A stretch of DNA of 64,000 nucleotides from Coprinopsis marcescibilis (Eukaryota; Basidiomycota; Agaricomycetes; Agaricales; Psathyrellaceae): assembly GCA_004369085.1 (NCBI GenBank), contig ML210216.1:1-64000 (forward strand), read 5' to 3'. Below the pieces are notes generated by a model, which worked only from the letters and a program-made list of their open reading frames with translations, had not been told where the DNA came from and did not search any database. Shown here in pieces: positions 23,001-34,206 of the stretch (positions within the stretch are counted from its first letter, which is position 1; every line of letters begins with the position of its first letter). The position numbers and the translations under genes are program-made.

Positions 23001-23858
23001 CATGTTCAACGCGTCGTCCGGATTGGGTAAGCAGATGTGTGTGCACCCTCTGGGCTGATCGCCACCTCTGGCTGTGACGGATGTTCTGGTTTCTGAGGTC
23101 TCCCGTTCTGACTGAGGTGTTCTGAGGTGTGAGGTCGCGTCCCCCAGTCTTCCCGTCTACTGGTCTTCTGAGTTCTTGAGTGCCGCTCTTCCTGGTTCCC
23201 TGGTTCAAGTTGCATCTCCGGGGGTTGGTCATCGCGTCCCAGCCTCCGTCTGCTGGTCTTTGAGTTCGTGGTCGTCTCTTGCTGGTTCCCCGGTTGGTTC
23301 GGATATGGGGTTTTCGGCTGATCCGCGGTCTCGCGCTATTGCTGGCTCGTTCTTCGTTCTTCGTCCGTCGTCTGTTTTCTCCTGGTCTGAGCACTCACAC
23401 CCCTTTCGTTGAAGGCCAGGAAGTGACCCCTACAGTGAGCCATGGTGAGTCGTCCAATCCTATCCTTATTGTAGTCTCTAATATCTTTGCGCAGAGCCTT
23501 GAGTGTGAGTGTGAATAAGGGCGCTTCCTGGCGATTGTGGTGTGCTGTGAGGTCCGAGAACGGTTCGTCGTATTGAGGGCTTGAGACTTTCTCGTCTGTG
23601 GTCGCTGACTCTGGGGTGGATGCCATTCAGAGACGGTGCGGCATTTTGAGTTTGAGGTAAGCCAATTTTGTTTCAGCTCTTAGGTTCGGGTGTTGATGTG
23701 AGATTTGTAGGAGATTTGAGACTCCCGTGAGCTTGAGAGACGCTTGAGATGAGATGAGTTGAGGCTTCGCCATGGGTCGGGTGGGTGGCGAACCAGACTT
23801 AGTCGGGCTTTGTGTGCGTCAAGATGGGCGAGGTGCTTCAACAGCACGCTCGGTGGTA

Positions 23859-24131
23859 TCACAGAAAGTTTGAGGGAATGGTGGGTAACTGAGAAGTTGT
23901 GAGTCGAAAGCTGAGTTCTCCTTGATTGTCATCTTCGTGATCATCCTGGTCGTCGTCATCGTCATCATCGTCCGAGTTCCTAGTCTGTTCCGCGACATCA
24001 GCCTCCACCAGTACATGCTCATCTAACAAGCTACGACTGATTTTACACTCACCTTCGTCAGACACCCTTTTTACCAAGTCCGAGCAGCGGCTCGCCGACG
24101 CTCTGATTCGCTTGAAATGCTGTGAACGCAT
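23859..24131 (-). CDS. Conserved aspartate-rich small ORF (copy 2), unknown
   Basis: Second copy of the 90-codon frame at 11201-11473, same start and stop. Several amino-acid changes are seen (for example QIRT to RIRA and SWLDER to SLLDEH), and the acidic run is slightly longer. Unknown function; low confidence that it is translated. Confidence 0.25.
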   Translation of the reverse strand: MRSQHFKRIRASASRCSDLVKRVSDEGECKISRSLLDEHVLVEADVAEQTRNSDDDDDDDDQDDHEDDNQGELSFRLTTSQLPTIPSNFL

Positions 24132-24576
24132 GGTAAAGTGTAGTCAGTAGTTAGTTCCCAGGGGATGGGCCGAGAATCTTGGGGAAGCTTCTCGGTTCCT
24201 GATTCGTGCTCCCTTGTCGTGGGCCCTGGGCTACGCACCTGAGAGCATCTTGCCTCGGTCGTTCCAAAGCACGTTAAAAAGTCGGGTGGGTCTTGCTTCC
24301 CCGTTCCATGTCCTCTCTTTTTGTTTCTTTTTTATGGCTTGCAGACTTGTTCTTCTACTATGCTCGTTTCGTCTTCTTTGTTGGAATGTTTCGTCCGTTC
24401 TTCTGCTATTCTTTTTCCGCGTCTTGCAATTAATGTTAGATTTTTTCTCGTTTGAATAAACGAGCATACCTTCTATCCCTTTCAGTTTCCTGAGCTTCAC
24501 AGAACAGACATTTCGTCTGCAAGCGGTCTTCTGTTTTCTTCTCGCTCCTTGTCTCGTTGTTGGTTCTGGTCTTGTG

Positions 24577-25037
24577 CGTTTCCTTTCGCTTTCGGTGTCG
24601 TGGTTCCGACTGTCAGGTCCATTCTTGATGCTGAGCATCTCTTCGATGTACTGTGGTCCTTAGCACTTCGAACCCGCATCTACCTACACTAGAGACGTCT
24701 TCTTTTTCCTTCTTGCTTCTTTGATCATCTTGTTCCCGCTTCTTTGAATTTCAGTGTCGTCATCGTCATCGTCACTGTCTTGGTTTTAATAGTTTCAAAT
24801 GATTCCTTGCTGTTGAGATCATCTCCTAACTGTACTCGTACCGTTAGCACTTTGGAATCCACATCTGCCTGCAATCGTCTTCTTTTCCTAAGCCTTGGGA
24901 TCCAACAGAACACAAAGGGCACATATGCGAGAGGGCGATGTGATAGGATTGGCAAGGACAGCAAAAATACAAATATCGATTGAATATAGCGTTACAGAGG
25001 TTGATTCATTGTGATTGGATTTCGGTTGGGGTATTGT
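24577..25037. other. Intergenic, weak internal repeat
   Basis: About 460 bp downstream of the large repeat. A faint duplication is visible (TTAGCACTT then CGCATCTACC near 24661, compared with TTAGCACTT then CACATCTGCC near 24845). No gene is seen. It includes the 3' flank of rub1. Confidence 0.35.
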
Positions 25038-25526
25038 TCATCGACCACCACGGAGAGCAAGGACAAGATGCAGCACAGCACCGGCTTGAATGTTGAGCTC
25101 CTTGGCTGTCTTGTCGTCCGACCTGAATAGCAAATAGTCCATGAGTACACGTCGCGAACACGGGGATGAGACGCACATCTGACGACCACTGAAGATAAGC
25201 CGTTGCTGCTGTGGTGGAACACCGGATTGCTCCTCCACCTTTTCCTTGACACGGGCGATCTGGTACAGATTAAGTGACCTGGGCCCCTGGGCGAAACATG
25301 AGTGAACCACACACCTTGTCTTCAGCGTCGATATCGAGCTCGATCTAGACGTAACCCGACAATCCCGTCAGTTGGGGTCCCAATATCCCAGGATCGCGAG
25401 AGATCTAGCATAAATAAACTGTACCTCTTTACCAGTAAGAGTCTACATGCGTGAAACCCGTTAAAACGCGTCCGATTGCCTAACCAATATAAGCCAATTT
25501 GTACTAACCTTGACTTTGATCAGCAT
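25038..25526 (-). CDS. rub1: Ubiquitin-like modifier Rub1/NEDD8
   Basis: Five exons on the minus strand: 25526-25509, 25442-25425, 25344-25315, 25259-25177, 25122-25038 (77 aa). Splicing gives [58 protein letters not shown], then [19 protein letters not shown]. This is full-length ubiquitin-fold NEDD8: the LxLRGG tail is followed by one residue, to be trimmed by a C-terminal hydrolase before activation by Ula1/Uba3 and conjugation to cullins. The ubiquitin-like I44 patch (LIFSGRQ) is present, and the LALRGG tail with Ala at the Arg-72 place separates it from ubiquitin (which has LRLRGG). Three of five exons are 18, 18 and 30 nt. Neddylation switches on the SCF ligases that F-box proteins, as found nearby, belong to; the proximity is probably chance. 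Confidence 0.92.
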
Positions 25527-26521
25527 CCTGTTATTATCGCAGAGGTTTACGGGTTTGTTTATTTAGAGGTTGGCGGGGTTCAGCCGTCTAGAAATGAAGT
25601 ATAATATGGAATAACGAGCAGAACGAGGAGCAAGATGAGTGGCAGCGACAAAGCTGTTCTGGTCCTGTCATCGAGTACCGCGTCCGACGTCGGAGTTGGT
25701 GACTCGATTCAGGCACCGCCTCTTTCTTTACGACCACCACCACCAACGACTGTGACCGTTGCGTCTGCCTTGCTAGCTGGACAGGAGACTCCCTCAGAAT
25801 TGGACTCTGAAAATGGCTAAGGCTGCTCCAGGCATTGTCTTGGATTACTTTGCCCAAGCCCCATGATTTCCTTTGAGGGCGCCCAGCTATGCAGTAATTT
25901 CACTTTCGTCGGTGGATCAGATCTCCTCGAAACCTTGGAGTTTTACTTGGAAGCAATATACGTAAGTCGCCATGAATGTATGTCCAATTGAAAGCGTTGA
26001 CTAGAATGAAAACTCGTCCACGTTGACCGTTGGACCACAAGGCAGCAACTCACCGGCATTTCTCCGCTGATTTGAAAGCAGATCTATAACCAAGGACACT
26101 TTCGTCTACTTTCGAGCCGTGGGCTCGATTTTCGACACAGACAGTGGTTCTATATCGGACGACACCTGGATTATCATATATTATGACCCATCCAACACAA
26201 ATATCTGTTTCTATCCGCTTCTCCACCATGAGGACATCACCTACTCGAGATATGGCCTTCAGGATTCCTTCTATTTTGCCATTGCACAACTCTGGCAGGC
26301 ACTCTCAAGCTACGCTGCGAGTCTTTGATCTCGGAGAAACTATTCTTGCGACTTCTCCTTCTACCGTTCGGCATCCCCAATCTTTCTATATGGCGATTCA
26401 TGCGGGGAAACTCTGGAAAATGGCTCGACGCGGGGTGCTCCACGATGCACGATTCATCTTCCTCAAAAGGCACGTCCCATCTTTGGGAATGAATTAGATC
26501 CATTCCCCGGTCTCTCGAACC
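25527..26521. other. Intergenic, promoter side of rub1 and of transporter 1
   Basis: About 1 kb. The genes diverge from here (rub1 leftwards, transporter rightwards). Short open frames on both strands (for example at 26144-26497) are not convincing. A sequence around 26390-26430 (TCTATATGGCGATT then GCGGGGAAACT) recurs upstream of the second transporter at about 29229-29265. Confidence 0.4.
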
Positions 26522-28750
26522 ATGGCTACCCTTGCAGACAAGTCGACCCCCGTCCCTGTGGAGGATAATGAGGATCCTAATACTATCGTCTCGCGGCTAG
26601 TGGAACAGGACCAAATACCATGGTACCAAAAACCCAACCTCCGCATGCTCTACTTCATCTTCATCCCGACGTGCTTGGGTGTGGAGATGACTAGCGGGCA
26701 AGTTGATTCCGTCAATTTCTAGTTTTGGAGGCTGACGATACAGATAAAGTTTCGATTCTTCGATGATGAACGGTCTTCAGGCGGTGGGCTCTTGGGATTT
26801 ATGTGAGCCAAGACTTCTTGTGCTATCCTTTTTGACCTGTCATCGCTAATTGCTATCCTGTTTTAGATTTCAACAAACCCAGGAAAGCGGAACTCGGGTT
26901 AATGTCTGCGATCTATTCGTTGGGGGCCATCGTCGCTGTGCCGTTCGTACCTTATGTGACGGACAGGTTTGGGCGTCGGTTTGCCATCTTACTTGGTAGC
27001 ATCATCATGGTGCTTGGTGCGGCTCTGCAGACTGCGGCTCAGAATTGTAAGCATTCATACTTTGGTGTGCCGTATCTTGAAGCTGAACGCGAATGATAGT
27101 CGTTATGTTCGTTATGTCCCGGTTTTTGCTTGGTATCGGAATCGTTTTTGCCATCGTGGCTGCGTCTTCATTAATTGGAGGTGGGTAAAGATCCACCTAT
27201 TTTCGGAGAAACAGCACTCACGATTGTATCTAGAATTGTCATATCCGAAAGAACGAGCCATCATGGGGTCGCTATTCAACGCCTGCTGGTTCATCGGTAC
27301 GTAATCCACGTGGTTCAAATCGAACTCGCGTCCCTCGATCTGACGATTCTCAGGCGCGATTGCTGCGGCCGGTACAACGCTTGGTACCTTCAGGATGGTA
27401 TCGACATGGGGTTGGCGAATTCCCTCCGTTCTCCAAACCTTCCCCAGTTTACTCCAAATCACCTTCATCTACTTCCTGCCGGAATCGCCTCGGTGGCTCA
27501 TATCCAAAAATCGAGGGCCCGAAGCGTTTGCGATCCTCGCCAAGTACCATGCAGAGGGCGATACTGAGTCTGAATTGGTGAAAGCCGAATATGTTCAGAT
27601 CGAGAAAACCCTGGAATTGGAGAAGGAGACATCTAAAGTTGGCTGGAGAGATTTGTTGAAGACATCGGGGATGAGGAGACGGCTGCTTATCGGTTCGTTC
27701 CTTGGCCTTGCGACCCAATGGAGTGGGAACGGGTTGACATCGTGAGTTTTGCATCTGGTCATCTGTGCTATGAAGAAGATCTGGATTGCTGATATACATT
27801 GTAGCTACTTCTTGGCGAGGATCTTGGATAATGTCGGCATCACCGACAACAAGACCAAGAATATCGTGAATTTGGCGAACACCTGCTGGGGTTTCTTTAA
27901 CGCGACTATCCTTGCCTTGACCGTTTCGAGGTTCAAGCGAAGGACGATCTACCTGGTGAGTTCAGCATTTCTTCAGTTTCGCGGCAGAACGTTTATCGGG
28001 CTTGTAGATCGGAACCACGTCATTGCTCACTGTATTCACTGCTTGGACAATCGCCAGTGCACGATATGCAATTACTGGCGATCAGGCGTCATCCAAGGCT
28101 GTCATTGCGTTAGTGCATTCACCTTATTTTGCGCACCATAACACTGACGTTCTTCGACAGAATGATCTTCTTGTACAGTCCCTGCTATAACATCGCCTAT
28201 AACGCCTTGACGTACAGTGCGTTCCCTGCCATCTCCATTTATTTGCCCTCTCTGAATTCTGTCCAGCCTTCCTCGTCGAAATCTTCCCCTTCCACGTCCG
28301 CGCGAAGGGTATCACCATTTTCCAGACCTTTAGTCGAGCAGCCGGGTTCTTTAACCAGTTTGTGAACCCCATCGGTATCGAGAACGCAGGTACGCGATTC
28401 GGCTGCATTTGGTTATTAGGCTTGCCGTGCTAACCGATGGCTTCCGAACAGGATGGCGCTTCTACATCAGCTACGTCGCCTTTTTGGCGTTCGAAGTCGT
28501 CTTTGTGTTCTTACTCTTCCCCGAAACCCATGGAAAGACTTTGGAAGAGTTGGCCTTCTGTACGTCTCTTTTTTATTTTGCGCCTATCTGGGCGTTGGTT
28601 ATTGGTGCCTGTTTGTTGACTTTTGTTTGTCTAGTGTTCGAGGAGGACGAGATCCAGACCCAGAAAGACCGTGTTCAGAAAACTTTGCAGAACGAGCAGA
28701 ACGTGGTGGATGTTCCTTCATCGGGATCAGACCTTGACAAGAAGGTTTAA
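26522..28750 (+). CDS. MFS sugar transporter, lactose-permease/hexose type (1)
   Basis: Twelve exons: 26522-26697, 26750-26802, 26867-27046, 27100-27180, 27234-27296, 27354-27741, 27805-27955, 28008-28108, 28161-28216, 28267-28389, 28452-28559, 28635-28750 (531 aa). Sugar-porter signatures: DRFGRRFAIL after helix 2, the MSRFLLGIGI segment, LSYPKERAIMGSLFNACWF, PESPRWLISKNR after helix 6, and PETHGKTLEEL near the end. It is a plasma-membrane proton-coupled sugar uptake protein by family; the substrate cannot be told from sequence. Intron 1 has a GC donor (GCAAGT) where the paralogue has GT. It is tandem with a near-identical gene at 29569-31802. Confidence 0.88.
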
Positions 28751-29568
28751 TCTAAAATTTAAATCTGCCACTTGCATTCCTTCCGTCGCCTCCAGCTCGG
28801 GAGCATCACCTACATCATGCGAAGACCAAGACCATCTCCTTCTCCTGCTACTTGCACTGAAGACGACGGCTTCACGCTTTACTTACTTATTTGATGACTA
28901 TACTCATTCTCTGCATCCCTTCTTGTACATTAGAAACAGACTCGAAACACACCGATGCTTCTTGCCAAGCTATATCCTGCGCTTCTTTCATCGAACTTCC
29001 TCAAATCTCGATCCCCTCAAGTCACCCGGTCTCTGGAGCTCTGGGCGGGTTCGTACTTTGCACTCGCTCATGCGGGTGACGGGATCATGTACGTATGTGC
29101 ACCAGGTATGCAGGCTAGGTTTGTAATTGTGTCACAGGATGTGTAAGCCAGGGTGAGTGCTGTTTGTTGAGTGGAAGTATTGATAGCGATGGCACGAGCA
29201 TTGTGCCAACGTGGACCTCAGATGCATATTTCTATATGGCGATTTGTGCGGGAAAACTTTGGGGAAATTGTATACCTTTCCTGGGGAGTGGAGACTTTTG
29301 CTTGTCGCGCGGGGTTTGGGTTGGCGTGTGCGTGGGGTGTGGGTAAAGATTCAGATGCAGATTCAGATGTGCGAACAGTTTGCTTGGTTGTTTGTGATCT
29401 GGGCTCTGAGCGATTAATAAAGAGCAGGTGTTGGTATGAGTGGTTCTGGAGTTGGGGTTATCCATCTCTGGTCGTACCGCTGCAGCCTTGTGGTGGTCCT
29501 TTTGCCTTTGCTCTCTCTTTCCTCTTTATTCCTTGTGACCACTTACGATTGACCTGCGATACTGAAGC
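28751..29568. other. Intergenic between tandem transporters
   Basis: About 820 bp. It holds the 3' flank of transporter 1 and the promoter of transporter 2. The stretch near 29229-29265 resembles 26390-26430 upstream of transporter 1, so part of the promoter was duplicated with the gene. No additional gene is seen. Confidence 0.45.
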
Positions 29569-31802
29569 ATGTTACCTGGCCAAAGTAGCGAGAAGAGGAG
29601 CCCTTCGTCGACGGATTATGAGGATCCTAACGCGATTGTGACGCGGTTGGTGAATCAGGATCCGGTCCCATGGTACAAGAAACCGAACTTGAGGATGTTG
29701 TATATCATCTTCATCCCTACGTGCTTGGGAGTGGAGATGACCAGCGGGTGAGTGCCAATAGCTCGCTGGATCTTGCCTTTCTCTGACTACAATCGGTGAT
29801 AGATTCGACTCGTCCATGATGAACGGTCTTCAGGCTGTTGGATCTTGGGATATCTGTGAGTTGTTTTGAGCAGTGTGTATGACATGCGATAGGGATTGAG
29901 GCTTACTGCGGCGTGGTAGACTTCAACAGTCCGAGAAAGGTCGAGCTTGGGTTGATGTCTGCCATATACTCGCTTGGGGCTATCGCCGCAGTACCTGTTG
30001 TCCCGTTCATTACCGACAAGTTTGGACGCCGATTCGCCATCTTCTTTGGTAGCGTGATCATGGTCGCTGGTGCTATCCTCCAAACTGCTTCTCAAAACTG
30101 TGGGTATTCGTTACGTTGGGTTTCTAGGATATGATGCTAACGTGCATGCATCGATGGTAATAGTTGCCATGTTTGTGATGTCACGGTTCTTGCTCGGTGT
30201 CGGTATCATCTTTGCCATTGTCGCTGCTTCGTCTTTGATTGGAGGTAAGTTGAATGTGGGACTGGGGAAAACAATGCTTGAATTGAATGGTATTTCCTCT
30301 AGAGCTGTCGTATCCGAGAGAACGAGCGATCATGGGATCCTTATTCAACGCTTGCTGGTTTATCGGTAAGTACTTTCCCTCTTTGGTCCTCCTTCTCGTC
30401 ATCCCAAAGCAATTGATAATGCCGATGACAGGCGCTATCGCCGCCGCCGGCACGACCCTCGGGACGTTCAGAATGACTTCGACCTGGGGCTGGCGTATCC
30501 CTTCAGTGCTCCAGGCATTCCCCAGTCTGCTGCAGTTGCTGTTCATCTACTTCCTCCCCGAGTCTCCTCGTTGGTTGATCTCCAAGAACCGAGGTCCCGA
30601 GGCGTTCAACATTCTGGCGAAATATCACGCAGAGGGTGATACCGAATCTGAGCTCGTGAGGGCAGAGTATGTCCAGATTGAGAAAACGCTCGAGTTGGAA
30701 AAGGAGACGTCCAAGGTGGGATGGAGGGATTTGTTGAAGACGTCGGGTATGAGGAAGCGGCTCTTGATTGGTGCTTTCCTTGGCTTGGCTACGCAGTGGA
30801 GCGGAAACGGTTTGACTTCGTGAGTCCCGGTGTTAAATTCTCGCAGCTGTGAGGGCTAACTGGATTGAATTTGGATAGGTACTTCTTGGCTCGTATCCTC
30901 GACAACGTCGGCATTACCTCTAACAGGACCAAGAACATCGTCAATTTGGCTAATACATGCTGGGGCTTCTTCAATGCAACCATCCTTGCGCTCACTGTCG
31001 CTCGATTCAAGCGAAGGACTATCTATCTTGTTTGTCTGAGATATTTATGTCCTATTTCAAAAACTAATCGACTCTCGTAGATTTGCACGACCTCGTTGCT
31101 CACTGTCTTCACTGCCTGGACGATCGCCAGTGCCCGATATGCCATCACCAACGACCAAGCTTCATCCAAAGCTGTCATTGCGTGAGTACAGGTGCTTGGA
31201 ATGGCAGGGTCTGACTAACAAACTATTACAATCAGAATGATTTTCTTGTACAGCCCTTGCTATAACATCGCCTACAATGCCTTGACCTACAGTGAGCTAC
31301 CTTCCGATCCCTCAATGATCATGGATGATAGAACTAACTGGGTTGTAATCAGCTTACCTCGTTGAGATCTTCCCCTTCCATGTCCGAGCCAAGGGTATCA
31401 CCATCTTCCAAACCTTTGGCCGTCTCGCTGGTTTCTTCAACCAGTTTGTCAACCCCATCGGCATCGAAAACTCTGGCAAGTATCGAAACCTGAAGATGGC
31501 TGCACACCAAAACTGATATCAATTTTTCTCTTCTCAGGATGGAGGTTCTATATAAGCTATGTTGCTTTCCTCGCTTTCGAGGTTGTCTTCGTCTTTTTCC
31601 TGTTCCCTGAAACACACGGCAAAACCCTTGAGGAACTCGCTTTCCGTAAGTTGGGCCTTACCTACCTGGTGGAATTGTCGCACTGAAGATATTGCTTTGA
31701 GTGTACGAGAAAGATGAGGTAGAGACACAGAAGGAGAGAGTGCAAAAGGTGTTGCAGAATGAAGACGCTGGGCCACAAGTCGATGAAGAGAAGAAGGTAT
31801 AG
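29569..31802 (+). CDS. MFS sugar transporter, lactose-permease/hexose type (2)
   Basis: Twelve exons: 29569-29747, 29803-29855, 29920-30099, 30164-30244, 30303-30365, 30432-30819, 30879-31029, 31081-31181, 31236-31291, 31353-31475, 31538-31645, 31702-31802 (527 aa). Ten of the twelve exons have exactly the same length as in the upstream paralogue; only the first and last differ. The same signatures are present: DKFGRRFAIF, MSRFLLGVGI, PESPRWLISKNR, PETHGKTLEEL. Intron 10 uses a GC donor (GCAAGT), while the paralogue has GT there. The proteins differ mainly at both termini. Function as for the paralogue: sugar uptake, substrate unknown. The pair may be induced separately, since the promoters share only a short block. 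Confidence 0.88.
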
Positions 31803-32151
31803 GGCCGTAGGCTGACCGGCTTGTTGCGGTGTCGATACGATTACCGTGTTTTAGGAGCTAATTAGACTTGATAAGAATCGTATTCTCGTATTGACATTTG
31901 ATAACCCGGCACTTAAGAGGTTTCGCAAATTCGATACTCTCGAAACTTACTTTTCGTACATCGTACATCGTACATCGTACACTCATATTCAATTATGCCT
32001 ATGTCATTTTTGGTAATGTGAGTCGGTGCGTAATTTTGCCTCCGAGTCTGGGCTGGGGCATACTATGTACTATCTGTCTGGGAGGCTACATTGAGTCAGG
32101 GATTCATGAAGTCATTGAGAGGTGTCGTATGACACTTGAGGATAACACAAA
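31803..32151. other. Intergenic with a 7-bp tandem repeat
   Basis: No gene seen. At 31955-31981 the heptamer CGTACAT is repeated almost four times. It includes the 3' flank of transporter 2 and the outer edge of the inverted-duplication arm. Confidence 0.45.
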
Positions 32152-32745
32152 TTAATCGTGATCTGCCCAAGGGCCCACCACGCCTACCTTGGCGCCTATG
32201 ATGACGACGAATGCTTGGACCAAACCCGCCTGCCTACGCAATGCATTTGGTTGCAGGCGCTGTAACATAGCGCTTATTTGTGGGCCATAATAGAATAAGG
32301 AACTGTGGTGGGACCCTACGTTGAAACCTATTTATTCCGGGCCCACGACCTTTGTCTCTCTCAAACAACCTTCTCCACTATGTTCCCACCCTCTACTATG
32401 CTGCTACATGCTCTATTTCCGGGTAGAGGCCTCGCTTCTAGCAGGATCTCCCAGGACAGTTCCAGTCTAATGACCAAGCTTTTCAAACACCTCACTTCAC
32501 AAGGCACACGGGCAAGAGCCAGGAGCTCGCGGCATACGCCAAATGTCCACGTAGAGACTGATGCCTTCATCGACAGTTTAGATGACGATGTCTTAGCGCT
32601 CATCCTAACAATGTCAGCTATATCCGCGGCCCCGCAATCGTTTGGCATCCCTGAATGTCGCGGTGGACTTATGCACCTGTCGCACGTGTGCAGAAGATGG
32701 CGATACCTGGTCTGCGAAAAAGGGGCAATTCTTTGGCGCTGTATA
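32152..32745 (+). repeat. Inverted-duplication arm 2
   Basis: Partner of 288-868 in the opposite orientation. It comprises the promoter and the first ~120 codons of the intact F-box gene. The ends are close to TGATCTGCCCAAGG on the left and the TTTGGCGC in the AILWR codons on the right. Confidence 0.75.
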
Positions 32746-34206
32746 AACCTTGAATTAGTCTGGAGTCTGAATCGAGGTCGGATGCCTGAAATTTCCGATG
32801 TTATTGAAGATGGAATCTTGCGAGGACATAAACTGGCCAAGGATTGGGATCAGGATGAGAGAAGGAGAGGGGAAAGGCGGTACCAACGTGCACAGAGAAT
32901 AGTCAATCTCCATATAGAACACTCGAAAGACTTCCCTCTTGTGGTCTATTTTCCTGGGGCGGGCAACGGAAGGCATGCATTCAAGGAGGAGATTTATGGG
33001 CTTTTGATGGACACGGACCTTTGGGTGGCCCGAAAGAGATGGTCGGTCTTTCAGATGCGGATATTCGATGGCTGCATCGAGGATACCTGCCCGAGCTTGA
33101 TTCCACTTTTGAAGTCAGATCCGAATGAATGGCAAGCGCTCCGGTTCATTTCCCTCAGGATCGTCACCACCCAAAATCGAGCCGAGGACTGGGTCCAAAT
33201 TATCGATGGACTCGCAAGCTCAGTGAACGTCAAGTACATGACCCTCATTATCGATATTGTGGGCGGTTTGAGCACTTGGGCGATGACCTTAGAAACCGGA
33301 ATGTTCAAAAGGTTGACCCAGCTATCATTAGGTGGATCGGCTTTCAACCATCCCAATTTCGAGGAGATTACAGCCATCATTCGGTCAGCTCCAGATCTTA
33401 CGGTTTTACACTTTAACTGTACACCAGTGTCAGATCCATTGCGCGAAAACCGTGATCACTCAAAAATCCGAAACGCCAACCTGAAGGTGCTCGTAATAAA
33501 CGTTGGTCTCGACGATGAGTGGGCTATATCCCATTTCTACGAGAGACTGGACCTCCCACGTCTGGAATCCGCTATTCTGGTCCCGGACACATTGAAGAGG
33601 AACTTCCTGGCGCTTTATACTGCAGATCACGGCCCACGACAAATTGCTGATTCCATAACAAAAGTGGTGGAAATCATTGGTCGAAATCTGCGGTTTCTTG
33701 CATTGAGACTCCCGACATCCGCAGCCATCTCCTTCGATGCTCTCATGGCCATAGCCCGGTACACGCCTAACCTGGAGCAATTCGTGGTTCACCCATTCTG
33801 CACAGTGAACTGTCCATGCGCGGGAGGACTGTGCTTTTTGAATGTCCTCAACGAGGTCATGCCGTCTGAGCTCACTGGCGATGCCTTCTTCAAGGCCCTT
33901 TCTCCGGTGGACGGGGGGGAGAAGGTTAGCTGGAGCAAACTCCGGTTCCTCGACTGGGATTTACGATGCACCGAAGGACTCACAGACATGGCTGTTATTG
34001 ACTTCAATCGAACACGTGCGATATCCCCCGAAACCGCGACCTTGGAATGTGTGTTCGACATTTACCAGGCAGCTCCAGAAACGAGCCTAGATTCGGATGC
34101 CGTGGGGCTGACTATGAACTATGTTCATCCAACTCCCATCACCCCACAAAAGACCCGTCGCAAAGGCCTCACCAGGAACACGGAAGAAATCATCGATTGC
34201 TGGTAA
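32380..34206 (+). CDS. F-box protein, intact, intronless
   Basis: An uninterrupted frame from the ATG at 32380 to TAA at 34206 (608 aa). The frame is open upstream to 32305, but only through a GTG, so I start at the first ATG. The F-box lies at about residues 60-120: IDSLDDDVLALIL, then LMHLSHVCRRWRYL and AILWRCINL. The rest is a long region of leucine-rich strands (for example FKRLTQLSLGGSAF, LESAILVPDTL, LRFLDWDLRC) typical of the Agaricomycete F-box/LRR-like family. Such proteins recruit substrates to SCF ubiquitin ligases through Skp1; the target is unknown. The family is in flux here: a truncated inverted copy at 174-638 and two other damaged relatives at 51742-53490 and 54561-54985. Confidence 0.85.
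   Translation: MFPPSTMLLHALFPGRGLASSRISQDSSSLMTKLFKHLTSQGTRARARSSRHTPNVHVETDAFIDSLDDDVLALILTMSAISAAPQSFGIPECRGGLMHLSHVCRRWRYLVCEKGAILWRCINLELVWSLNRGRMPEISDVIEDGILRGHKLAKDWDQDERRRGERRYQRAQRIVNLHIEHSKDFPLVVYFPGAGNGRHAFKEEIYGLLMDTDLWVARKRWSVFQMRIFDGCIEDTCPSLIPLLKSDPNEWQALRFISLRIVTTQNRAEDWVQIIDGLASSVNVKYMTLIIDIVGGLSTWAMTLETGMFKRLTQLSLGGSAFNHPNFEEITAIIRSAPDLTVLHFNCTPVSDPLRENRDHSKIRNANLKVLVINVGLDDEWAISHFYERLDLPRLESAILVPDTLKRNFLALYTADHGPRQIADSITKVVEIIGRNLRFLALRLPTSAAISFDALMAIARYTPNLEQFVVHPFCTVNCPCAGGLCFLNVLNEVMPSELTGDAFFKALSPVDGGEKVSWSKLRFLDWDLRCTEGLTDMAVIDFNRTRAISPETATLECVFDIYQAAPETSLDSDAVGLTMNYVHPTPITPQKTRRKGLTRNTEEIIDCW

Larger units (their letters stand above)
19308..24576 (+). repeat. Large direct repeat, copy 2 (5.27 kb)
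   Basis: Second copy of 6444-11923. It starts immediately after transposase remnant A and ends near the shared GGTTCTGGTCTTG, the place where copy 1 meets the LTR-like element. Differences from copy 1 include a loss of about 60 bp near 21845, and a loss of about 18 bp near 21159. The TATA-like leader (about 20815), tandem arrays (about 21378-21685 and 22433-23075), the AATAAA near 24455 and the Asp-rich frame are all kept. Confidence 0.85.

Noticed and set aside
22636..23394. 252-codon minus-strand frame in copy 2 of the large repeat
   Set aside because: Copy 1 breaks this frame into shorter pieces; its composition (Arg/Thr/Gly rich) follows the repeat array.
32305..32379. Upstream extension of the intact F-box frame
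   Set aside because: The frame is open to 32305 but only starts with GTG; the ATG at 32380 fits a eukaryotic start, and the extra part lies in the promoter shared with the inverted copy.
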